This document shows, in pieces, positions 1 through 5,340 of a DNA stretch of 5,431 nt; the stretch's first letter is position 1, and every line of letters starts with the position of its first letter. Below the pieces are notes generated by a model. The model ran no database searches, was not told the origin of the DNA, and worked only from the letters and a program-made list of their open reading frames with translations. Made by a program: the position numbers and the translations under genes. The DNA lies in NCBI GenBank assembly GCA_021775655.1, contig JAJFHK010000042.1, positions 1-5,431 of the forward strand, in the 5' to 3' direction. This stretch comes from Filomicrobium sp. Lineage in GTDB: Bacteria; Pseudomonadota; Alphaproteobacteria; Rhizobiales; Hyphomicrobiaceae.

Positions 1-123
1 CTCCGGAAGGCGCGAGCGCGCACCTGCGAGGCCGTCTCTGGCGCTATCGCTGCAGTGCTGAAATGCTTCTCAACTGAGGAATGCGCCAACTATCTCGCCA
101 ACGCCGGTTATGCGTCCGTTTAA
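1..123 (+). CDS. IS630-family transposase, C-terminal end only (partial, 5' end outside window)
   Basis: Frame 1 is open from the window edge to a TAA at 121-123, giving 40 residues. The ending, STEECANYLANAGYASV, matches the usual C-terminus of IS630-family DDE transposases, in which an E-C-x-N-Y-x-x-x-A-G-Y type motif closes the protein. A basic start (LRKARAR) followed by a short helical stretch also fits. The DDE catalytic residues would lie upstream, outside the window, so it cannot be seen whether the enzyme is complete. The protein would catalyse cut-and-paste transposition into TA dinucleotides. The assignment rests on recognition of this short tail and not on a search. Confidence 0.7.
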   Translation, partial: LRKARARTCEAVSGAIAAVLKCFSTEECANYLANAGYASV

Positions 124-138
124 GTTGAACAGGCTCTA
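1..138 (+). mobile_element. Right end of an IS630-type insertion sequence (partial)
   Basis: The transposase tail stops at 123, and the next bases (GTTGAACAGGCTCTA, 124-138) are a plausible short terminal segment ending in the TA (137-138) that IS630/Tc1-type elements duplicate on insertion. In this family the terminal inverted repeat usually begins within a few tens of bases of the transposase stop, so the position fits. The left end is outside the window, so neither the inverted repeat nor the exact boundary can be confirmed. Confidence 0.45.
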
Positions 139-178
139 GGCCTGGGCAGCGCGATCCACGTTGAGGGGCTGTGCGCGT

Positions 179-208
179 AAGCGATGTGGCATCGCTTGAA
201 GTGCACTT
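179..208. repeat. Adjacent short hairpin and perfect palindrome upstream of the autotransporter
   Basis: AAGCGATG (179-186) pairs with CATCGCTT (190-197), an 8-bp perfect stem around a 3-base loop. One base later AAGTGCACTT (199-208) is a perfect 10-bp palindrome. Neither is followed by a T-run, so an intrinsic terminator is unlikely. They could be transcript structures or a dimeric regulator site. They lie about 185-215 bp ahead of the autotransporter start. Confidence 0.5.
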
Positions 209-210
209 GA

Positions 211-281
211 GGAGGTACGGACGCTGCCCCGCGGGTGCGTACCTCCCCCTCACAAAACCATTGCCACGCAAGGAGGGGGAG
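211..281. repeat. Two overlapping, mutually exclusive 9-bp inverted repeats (GC-rich intergenic element)
   Basis: GGAGGTACG (211-219) pairs perfectly with CGTACCTCC (238-246), enclosing an 18-base loop that itself contains the palindrome CCCGCGGG (228-235). CTCCCCCTC (243-251) pairs perfectly with GAGGGGGAG (273-281). Because 243-246 belongs to both stems, only one can form at a time. The CTCCCC...GGGGAG style resembles the short palindromic intergenic repeats scattered through rhizobial genomes, which is the simplest reading. A transcript switch in the autotransporter leader is the alternative. A 68-codon frame crosses this element (171-377), but its composition looks like translated repeat and I do not call it a gene. 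Confidence 0.5.
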
Positions 282-380
282 CGCCGCGGGCCTGACGGCT
301 TTCGGACATTCCCAAACAATTTTCTAACACGACCGGCTGAGCACGCGCTCTGCCGGAACGGGGAAGTTTTGTCGTGAGTG

Positions 381-385
381 GGTGA
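381..385 (+). promoter_or_regulatory. Ribosome binding site that decides the autotransporter start
   Basis: GGTGA at 381-385 matches part of the anti-Shine-Dalgarno complement (AAGGAGGTGA) and lies 7 bases ahead of the ATG at 393. The competing GTG at 378, five codons earlier in the same frame, has only a weaker GGGGAAG (360-366) about 11 bases upstream. A TGA at 375-377 blocks any earlier start. Confidence 0.5.
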
Positions 386-392
386 GTTTGTC

Positions 393-3300
393 ATGCGTAC
401 GAATCGGCGTGAACGGTTAACTGTTAGTGAGAAGTGCGTTAGGGCAGTAGGGCGCGGTGCGAGACCGATTTCGGAGTTCGTCAAGGGCTTTGTCCGAACG
501 CTCTTGGGCCTTATCCCGATCCTCCTTCTCGCGTTCTCCTGCTTCACGATTAGTTTCGGCGTTTGGAGCCACACGAGTTTCGCGCGCGACATCGACTACC
601 GTTGTAATGGGCCGTTCACGGCCGGTCGTTTGTGCAGGAATGGGACTGGCGGCGCCAATTGCCAGGGCCAACCCGATGGCTTTGGCAACGCAGACGCCAC
701 GGACAACCTCGACATAACGAACGTCGGTGTCGGCACTGAGATCACCATCACAGTCACGAGATCCGCGGTCGTATCGACGGACCCGACATTCGATGCGGAA
801 CTCAATGGCCAAAATGGAACCATGCTGACGCCGAACGATCCCGTTGATTTAACGGTATCATCTGGTGGTCCTGTAAGCACTTCTTATACCCACACTGTCG
901 TCGCTGGCGATCCACCGGAAGCAAATTTCCAGCTCATGCTGGAAACGGGCAGTAACGGTGACGGACGCAAAGCCGCGTCTTATACGATCAGTTGCCGTCA
1001 GCCTATGTCGACAATTACCATCAAAAAGACCGTCGTGGACGGAGCGGGTGGAGATTTCGCATTCGACTCGAACGTGAATGCCTTGGATGGAGCGAACGCG
1101 AACTATAACGTCGGAACGACCACTGTCTCATCAACGATGGTGACAGCACCTTTCTCCGCCATAACTGTCGAAGAAACGATCAATTCCCCTGATTACGCTC
1201 TAACCAGCGCCAGTTGCGAACTCGCAGGCGGCGGTGTCCCCACCAACGGCTCCGGGACACTGACAAACAACGAACTGTCGTTCACGCCAGCGGCGAACGA
1301 GGAAATCGTTTGCACGTTCACCAATACCGTTCGGCAAGCCTCAATTGAAATTCGGAAGAACGTTGTCGGTGGACCGGGTGGCGATTTCGAATTCGACTCG
1401 AACGTGAACCCGTTAGATGCGGGTAACGCCACTTACAACGTAGGTACGACGTCTGTTTCTTCGACGACAGTTTCCGCGCCTTTCAATGCCATAACTGTCG
1501 AAGAAACAATCAATACTGGAACTTACGCTCTGACAAGCGCCACTTGCCAACTCGCCGGCGGTGGTGTGCCGTCGAACGGCGCCGGAACTCTCAATAACAC
1601 GGAGCTAACGTTCACACCGGCAATCGATGAGAGCGTGATTTGCACGTTCACCAACACGTTCCAGCCACCTCAGGGCCAAGCCAGCATAGAAATCCGCAAG
1701 ACGGTGATTGACGGGCCGGGAGGCGACTTCAGCTTCGATTCGAACGAAAACGCCCTGGACGCTGCGACCGCTACCTACAATGTCGGAACGACAGTGGTTT
1801 CTGCGACGGCCTTGATAGCACCATTCGCTGCCGTGACGATCGAAGAGACGATCGACTCGGGGGCCTACCAATTGACCGCCGCAAGTTGCGAACTCGCGGG
1901 CGGCGGGGCTCCAGCAAACGGGAGCGGAACCCTTACGAACAGTGAGCTGTCAATCACGCCATCGGCTGGGGAAAATATCATCTGCACCTTCACCAACCGC
2001 CGGCTCCAGCAGCGCGGCAGCCTAACGATCAGGAAGGTTGTGAACGGCGCCGATAAGAACTTCAGTTTCTCGGGCACCACGCCGTTTGGCAACTTCACAC
2101 TGTCGAATGGACAGACCATAACAAAGTCCAACTTGCTGCCCGGTAACTTTATCATCACCGAGACAAGCGACCCCGATTACTCACTCAATAGCGTCACATG
2201 CAATGGAAACTCGAACCCGCCCGTCATCAATTTGAACGCGGGCACGCTGACGATCTTTGTTGCCGCAGCCGATGACGTGACATGTACTTTCCGCAACGGG
2301 CAGGTGCGCGACCCGCGGATGCGTGAAGTCTCCCGGCTGTTCATCCACCGCCGTGTCGACAACCTGCTGACACACGGTCCTGACCGTGCACGCATCTTGC
2401 GCAGACTGCAGTCACAGGATCCTCCGGCATGCGGTCTCAAGGATGACTGCTCGAGCGAGCCGCCACCGCCGCTGAAACTCGGCGCGGCCGAACCAGGCGC
2501 ACTTGGTGGAACGAGCAGCGGCTCGGCGCGAATTGGCGGCGTCGGAAGTACCGGTATGCCTAACTATGGCAATCCGGCATTCGGGAACCGGACGTTGAGC
2601 AGCGAGCCGTTTGGCGAGCCCTATTCAGGCGGACTGTTCGCCAACGAGCAAGACGATCAGCCTTGGGACCGCCGAGGGTCATCAACGAGCCCGCTGCTGT
2701 CCTCCATCGTCGGCCAACTGCAGGGAGCGGCAAGCGGTGGACAAAGCTTCAAGTTCGGCACGAGCCTCAGCGAGCTAAGAGAGTCTGCCAAGTCGGCTCA
2801 GGATAAGGACGAGCAGAAGAAGATGAAAGAAGGCGGCCTCGACTATAACGGCCAGATGTATCAAATGCCGAAGAATGCCCTGCACCAGCGGCTGGATATC
2901 TGGGTTGAAGGCCAGTACAGCGGTTATAACGACTCGACCGGCGGTCTCCGTCGCGACGGCAACTTTAGGGTACTCTACGTCGGCGCCGACTACTCCGTCG
3001 CACCAGGAATCCTCGTCGGTGCCCTCGTACAGGTCGATGACACGCGTGAGGATATCGACGATCCGACACTCCTTGGCGAAGTCGAAGGCACGGGCTGGAT
3101 GGCCGGCCCATATCTCGGCATCCGTCTGACGGATACCTTGTACTTCGACGCTCGTGCGGCCTGGGGAACGTCAAACAACGACATTTGGCTCCAGGATGCG
3201 GCGACCGGCTGGCGTAGCGGCCAGTTCGATACCGAGCGTTGGCTCGCGAATGCGAACTTGACCGGCAACTACCAGTTCGGCAGCTGGCGCCTTTCACCCC

Positions 3301-3677
3301 AGATCGGCGTCGCCTATGGCAGCGAGTCTTACGACACCTACTTCAACAGCCTCGGCCTAGCCGTTGATGGCGGAAAAGCACGGATCGGGCGCGCAACCGG
3401 CGGTGCGGAAGTCGGCTACCAGTTGCGCCATAACGATGGATCGGTTCTTGAGCCTCACATCGGCATAAAGGGCATCTGGAACTTCCAGACCGATGACCTC
3501 GTCGTCAATGGTGTAGTCGTCGACACCGAAGTAAGCCGGGCACAAGTCGAAGGCGGTCTGCTTTACCGCACGCCAAGCGGGTTCGCGGTACGAGGCGCCC
3601 TCGCCTACGACGGTATCGGCGCGGACGAATTCGAGTCCTACACCGGTCAGTTTTGGGTCAACATTCCCCTCAATTAG
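393..3677 (+). CDS. Autotransporter with four tandem prealbumin-like (SpaA/CnaB-like) passenger domains
   Basis: A 1094-residue type V secreted surface protein; I do not recognise a named gene. The ATG at 393 is preferred over the GTG at 378 because of its ribosome binding site. Residues 1-35 are a long basic N-region, 36-58 a hydrophobic core (TLLGLIPILLLAFSCF and on) and cleavage is plausible after SFA (residue 64). Residues 66-202 form a beta-rich domain with Cys 71, 81, 90 and 201. Four repeats follow at about 207-312, 317-422, 431-535 and 543-635. Each opens with an I-x-I-(K/R)-K strand, has an E-T in the middle and ends CTF(T/R)N. Residues 639-676 are a basic amphipathic segment, and 677-830 a Gly/Ser/Pro-rich linker with Cys 680 and 686. 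Residues 831-1094 alternate polar and hydrophobic residues with many aromatics, as in autotransporter beta-barrels. The last residue is Asn rather than the usual aromatic. Role inferred: adhesion or surface display; ligand unknown. Confidence 0.85.
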   Translation: MRTNRRERLTVSEKCVRAVGRGARPISEFVKGFVRTLLGLIPILLLAFSCFTISFGVWSHTSFARDIDYRCNGPFTAGRLCRNGTGGANCQGQPDGFGNADATDNLDITNVGVGTEITITVTRSAVVSTDPTFDAELNGQNGTMLTPNDPVDLTVSSGGPVSTSYTHTVVAGDPPEANFQLMLETGSNGDGRKAASYTISCRQPMSTITIKKTVVDGAGGDFAFDSNVNALDGANANYNVGTTTVSSTMVTAPFSAITVEETINSPDYALTSASCELAGGGVPTNGSGTLTNNELSFTPAANEEIVCTFTNTVRQASIEIRKNVVGGPGGDFEFDSNVNPLDAGNATYNVGTTSVSSTTVSAPFNAITVEETINTGTYALTSATCQLAGGGVPSNGAGTLNNTELTFTPAIDESVICTFTNTFQPPQGQASIEIRKTVIDGPGGDFSFDSNENALDAATATYNVGTTVVSATALIAPFAAVTIEETIDSGAYQLTAASCELAGGGAPANGSGTLTNSELSITPSAGENIICTFTNRRLQQRGSLTIRKVVNGADKNFSFSGTTPFGNFTLSNGQTITKSNLLPGNFIITETSDPDYSLNSVTCNGNSNPPVINLNAGTLTIFVAAADDVTCTFRNGQVRDPRMREVSRLFIHRRVDNLLTHGPDRARILRRLQSQDPPACGLKDDCSSEPPPPLKLGAAEPGALGGTSSGSARIGGVGSTGMPNYGNPAFGNRTLSSEPFGEPYSGGLFANEQDDQPWDRRGSSTSPLLSSIVGQLQGAASGGQSFKFGTSLSELRESAKSAQDKDEQKKMKEGGLDYNGQMYQMPKNALHQRLDIWVEGQYSGYNDSTGGLRRDGNFRVLYVGADYSVAPGILVGALVQVDDTREDIDDPTLLGEVEGTGWMAGPYLGIRLTDTLYFDARAAWGTSNNDIWLQDAATGWRSGQFDTERWLANANLTGNYQFGSWRLSPQIGVAYGSESYDTYFNSLGLAVDGGKARIGRATGGAEVGYQLRHNDGSVLEPHIGIKGIWNFQTDDLVVNGVVVDTEVSRAQVEGGLLYRTPSGFAVRGALAYDGIGADEFESYTGQFWVNIPLN
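1011..2297 (+). repeat. Four tandem in-frame domain repeats within the autotransporter gene
   Basis: The units are 1011-1328, 1341-1658, 1683-1997 and 2019-2297. The first two are offset by exactly 330 bp (110 codons), and the second and third by 342 bp. Units 1 and 2 still share DNA: the 20-mer GCCATAACTGTCGAAGAAAC occurs at 1158-1177 and 1488-1507, ATTCGACTCGAACGTGAA at 1061-1078 and 1391-1408, and TGCACGTTCACCAA at 1311 and 1641. Unit 3 is clearly related in protein but more diverged in DNA. Unit 4 is shorter and the most diverged. Each unit encodes a conserved Cys pair (32 residues apart in units 1-3, 28 in unit 4). Confidence 0.9.
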
Positions 3678-3685
3678 GGGAACAA

Positions 3686-3728
3686 GGGCAGAGCCGCTCC
3701 TCCCCCGCAGGAAATCGCGGCTCTGCCC
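3686..3728 (+). terminator. Hairpin after the autotransporter stop codon, probable transcript end
   Basis: GGGCAGAGCCGC (3686-3697) pairs perfectly with GCGGCTCTGCCC (3717-3728), a 12-bp GC-rich stem with a 19-base loop. It begins 8 bases after the TAG. There is no T-run afterwards (GAAAGATCGG), so it is not a canonical intrinsic terminator. It may work as a U-less terminator or as a 3' stabilising structure. Confidence 0.55.
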
Positions 3729-3892
3729 GAAAGATCGGCTCGGTTCGGTTTAGAAAATCTTCGGCTACTGAATTTCCCATACCCTGTCGGGGGCAACCTC
3801 GCCCATTCCGCTGCTGCACTGAGCTTGCGCTTTCCTAGCAATGAGCAGTCATTCGGCATGGTTCAATCAGGCTCACCTGCAATGGCCGCAGT

Positions 3893-3966
3893 TGTGCAGG
3901 TTTCTGCGACGCCGGCATGCGTTGCTCGCGCTGCATGCTGTGGCCAGCGTCCCAGAAACCTGCACA
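3893..3966. repeat. Long imperfect palindrome with 14-bp perfect outer arms
   Basis: TGTGCAGGTTTCTG (3893-3906) is the exact reverse complement of CAGAAACCTGCACA (3953-3966). After a short mismatch the pairing resumes inward: ACGC (3909-3912) with GCGT (3947-3950), and GCATGC (3915-3920) with GCATGC (3933-3938). The whole 74 bases can therefore fold into one long hairpin with a small apical loop. It lies in non-coding DNA, and the function is unknown. Options are a structured small RNA, a palindromic repeat element or a remnant of a mobile element end. Confidence 0.6.
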
Positions 3967-4035
3967 CAGCAGCCATCAGTGGCGTCATCTCACACGCGGT
4001 TTACCCGAATTGATCTTTTATTTTGAGATCAGTTT

Positions 4036-4062
4036 CTGCAAGTCGCGCCGCTGCAGTTTTTT
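4036..4062 (+). terminator. Weak terminator-like hairpin followed by six T
   Basis: CTGCA (4036-4040) pairs with TGCAG (4052-4056), directly followed by TTTTTT (4057-4062). The stem is only 5 bp with an 11-base loop, so it is marginal. Just upstream TGATCT (4011-4016) and AGATCA (4026-4031) form another short stem around T-rich DNA. If real, it would end a plus-strand transcript from the palindrome region, since no gene lies immediately upstream. Confidence 0.25.
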
Positions 4063-4137
4063 CTACATTTTTGGCTCGCTCAAGTCTCCATGCTGCGGCT
4101 TATATCCGGCCTGTGGTTTTTATACACGGGACATACT

Positions 4138-4248
4138 CAGGCCGATCTGTTGACATCGCAAGATGCGTCCGTTGCTGAACTGATTCGCCAGACCTGCGTC
4201 ACGGAGGTTACGTACTATCGTTGGCGCAAGGAATGCTGCGGCCTGAAA
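4138..4248 (+). pseudogene. IS3-family OrfA shard (helix-turn-helix part of a transposase)
   Basis: Read in frame from 4138, 37 codons give a sequence including SVAELIRQTCVTEVTYYRWR and ending KECCGLK. This is a close variant of the N-terminal helix-turn-helix of IS3-family OrfA proteins, where the usual form is SVAEAIRQIGVTEVTYYRWR followed by KEYGGLK. OrfA binds the element's ends, and the orfAB frameshift product is the transposase. Here the start, the leucine-zipper part (normally DQVKRLKDLE and on) and all of orfB are missing. Similarity stops abruptly at 4248. Replacement of the usual Tyr-Gly by Cys-Cys in the last motif suggests drift after loss of function. Confidence 0.75.
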
Positions 4249-4347
4249 ATTGTGATAAGCGATGATCGCCATTACAACTTCGATCTCCGACGATCGTTGC
4301 CATCAATCGAAGAAAGTCATCGCTCTCTGTGCCTGCGCCAGACAGGC

Positions 4348-5004
4348 CTATTGAGGTTGCTTTGTGATACGCAGATACGGCTTTGGCTGCTCATACGTGC
4401 CAAATCGTGCCTTTGCGTCATCGTCGGAAACAGCCGGCGTGATGATCACATCGTCGCCTGGATTCCATTGTGCCGGCGTGGCAACTTGATGCTTCGCGGT
4501 CAACTGCATCGAGTCGATCACTCGAAGTATTTCATCAAAATTTCGCCCGGTCGTCATCGGGTAGGTCAGCTGCAGCTTCACCTTCTTGTCCGGGCCGATA
4601 ACGAACACCGATCTTACTGTCGCGTTGTCGGCTGGCGTCCTGCCTTCGGACGTATCGCCAGCCTCTGACGGCAGCATGTCGTACAGTTTGGCAACTTTCA
4701 ATTCAGGGTCGCCGATCAGAGGATAGTCGACCGCGTGGCCGGTGACGTCTTTGATGTCCTGCTTCCATTTTTGATGGCTATCTACCGGATCGACAGAAAT
4801 CCCAATGATCTTGACGTTGCGCTCTGAAAAATTGTCGGCAAGCCCCGCCATGTAGCCAAGTTCGGTCGTGCATACAGGTGTGAAGTCCTTAGGATGGGAA
4901 AACAAAACCGCCCAACCATCTCCGATCCAGTCGTGGAAATTGATCTCGCCGGCAGTGGTCTGCGCGGTAAAGTTTGGCGCTTCGTCATTGATCCTGATAG
5001 ACAT
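4348..5004 (-). CDS. 1-Cys peroxiredoxin (Prx6 / AhpC-TSA family)
   Basis: A 218-residue cytosolic thiol peroxidase that reduces hydrogen peroxide, alkyl hydroperoxides and probably peroxynitrite. The active-site motif PKDFTPVC puts the peroxidatic Cys at residue 45, with Thr42 and Arg131 (ATVRSVF) completing the usual Thr-Cys-Arg site. No other cysteine is present, so it must be recycled by an external thiol such as glutathione. The thioredoxin-like fold occupies about residues 5-150. The C-terminal extension with YPMTTGRNFDEILRVIDS, then PAQWNPGDDVI and KPYLR is diagnostic of the Prx6 group, and the length is normal. The ATG at 5004 has a GGAG 6 bases upstream. The gene stands alone, convergent with the autotransporter. 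Flanking by an IS3 shard and an integrase remnant suggests it travels in, or was stranded in, an island. Confidence 0.95.
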   Translation of the reverse strand: MSIRINDEAPNFTAQTTAGEINFHDWIGDGWAVLFSHPKDFTPVCTTELGYMAGLADNFSERNVKIIGISVDPVDSHQKWKQDIKDVTGHAVDYPLIGDPELKVAKLYDMLPSEAGDTSEGRTPADNATVRSVFVIGPDKKVKLQLTYPMTTGRNFDEILRVIDSMQLTAKHQVATPAQWNPGDDVIITPAVSDDDAKARFGTYEQPKPYLRITKQPQ

Positions 5005-5010
5005 CTTCGA

Positions 5011-5015
5011 CTCCG
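5011..5015 (-). promoter_or_regulatory. Ribosome binding site of the peroxiredoxin gene
   Basis: On the minus strand CGGAG (5015-5011) precedes the ATG at 5004 with a 6-base spacer, a normal distance, supporting this start. Confidence 0.6.
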
Positions 5016-5037
5016 TTACTGAGGTGACGTGGGTGTG

Positions 5038-5055
5038 GATGTCCCCGTAAACATC
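5038..5055. promoter_or_regulatory. Small dyad in the peroxiredoxin 5' region, possible operator
   Basis: GATGT (5038-5042) and ACATC (5051-5055) are inverted repeats separated by 8 bases, about 35-50 bases ahead of the peroxiredoxin start and just downstream of the candidate promoter. The spacing could suit a dimeric repressor, but a 5-bp dyad can occur by chance. Confidence 0.2.
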
Positions 5056-5060
5056 GCCGC

Positions 5061-5090
5061 GATAGCGACCGTGCCATACTCAATCAGCAA
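5061..5090 (-). promoter_or_regulatory. Candidate sigma-70-type promoter for the peroxiredoxin gene
   Basis: On the minus strand TTGCTG (5090-5085) and GCTATC (5066-5061) are separated by 18 bases and could act as -35 and -10 boxes, with transcription starting about 50 bases ahead of the ATG. The match is modest, as is typical of alphaproteobacterial promoters. No OxyR site could be recognised by eye. Confidence 0.3.
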
Positions 5091-5099
5091 ACACAATGA

Positions 5100-5220
5100 A
5101 GCTTGAGACGGTTGGCTGATCTACGCTCAATATTTCGGCTCGGCCACACTAAGATCAAGAGTACGTTGCGATACCTCGGCATCGACGTCGACGCGTAGAG
5201 ACTCTGCTGTCGATGGTTGA
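5100..5220 (+). pseudogene. Tyrosine recombinase (phage-type integrase) C-terminal remnant
   Basis: Frame agc-ttg-aga from 5100 reads SLRRLADLRSIFRLGHTKIK, then STLRYLGIDVDA and a TAG at 5196-5198. LGHTKIKSTLRY is the classic C-terminal box of tyrosine recombinases: the catalytic His is at 5145-5147 and the nucleophilic Tyr at 5172-5174. The family usually continues with a short acidic tail such as DDALxxxEQVDV. Adding one base before the TAG would restore an Ala-Leu-Glu, and a different frame at 5203-5220 reads SAVDG-stop, so small deletions have broken the end. The Leu-Gly-His region also looks one residue short. Everything upstream of about 5100, including the catalytic Arg box, is missing, so it cannot recombine. 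The peroxiredoxin promoter begins right beside the remnant. Confidence 0.7.
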
Positions 5221-5340
5221 GATGCGTACCGTGATCACAAAGTCGGCCTAGAGTAAGTTTGTTACGGAACGGCGCGGAATGACGTTGCCGCACATTCTGC
5301 GGGACATTCCAGGTTGAGAGAGCTTTCTGATGACTGCTTG
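5221..5340. repeat. Non-coding spacer with a compound hairpin (5276-5310)
   Basis: No gene is visible here. GGAATG (5276-5281) pairs with CATTCC (5305-5310). Inside it, CCGCA (5288-5292) pairs with TGCGG (5298-5302) around a 5-base loop, giving a two-step hairpin separated by an internal loop. There is no T-run after it. It lies between the integrase remnant and the presumed insertion-sequence end, so it may be part of an old element boundary. Confidence 0.35.

Larger units (their letters stand above)
3678..4347. other. Gene-poor stretch between the two convergent genes
   Basis: No intact gene was found here on either strand. The stretch holds the post-stop hairpin (3686-3728), a long palindrome (3893-3966), T-rich DNA with a weak terminator-like site (about 4011-4062) and an IS3-type orfA shard (4138-4248). 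Within the shard's flank, CGGCCTG (4107-4113) and CAGGCCG (4138-4144) form a 7-bp inverted repeat, and GCGAT-G-ATCGC (4259-4269) is a small palindrome. Open frames such as the one starting at 4090 join unrelated DNA to the shard and are not credible genes. The bases from 4249 to 4347 show nothing recognisable. Confidence 0.6.

Noticed and set aside
171..377. 68-codon plus-strand frame upstream of the autotransporter
   Set aside because: It runs through the GC-rich inverted repeats, has no clear ribosome binding site, and its Pro/Arg/Gly-rich product looks like translated intergenic repeat.
44..592. 182-codon minus-strand frame
   Set aside because: It overlaps the IS630 tail, the repeat region and the signal-peptide codons of the autotransporter antisense; no recognisable domain.
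4150..4155. Perfect TTGACA, a possible -35 box
   Set aside because: It encodes part of the conserved Leu-Thr of the OrfA shard, and nothing like a -10 box lies 16-19 bases downstream.
4249..4347. Possible continuation of the IS3 element into orfB
   Set aside because: No frame in this stretch resembles the rest of OrfA or the start of OrfB.
4090..4668. 192-codon plus-strand frame that contains the IS3 OrfA motif
   Set aside because: Only about 37 codons (4138-4248) resemble OrfA. The start is unrelated DNA and the 3' half is antisense to the peroxiredoxin, so it is a chance fusion and is called a pseudogene shard.
5062..5076. Possible sigma-54 promoter for the peroxiredoxin (minus-strand TGGCACG at 5076-5070)
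   Set aside because: The -24 half matches well, but the required GC of the -12 half is replaced by CTAT (5065-5062) at the correct spacing. No TGT-N10-ACA activator site was found upstream.
5084..5293. 69-codon minus-strand frame
   Set aside because: It is antisense to the recombinase remnant, whose plus-strand motif LGHTKIKSTLRY explains the sequence better.
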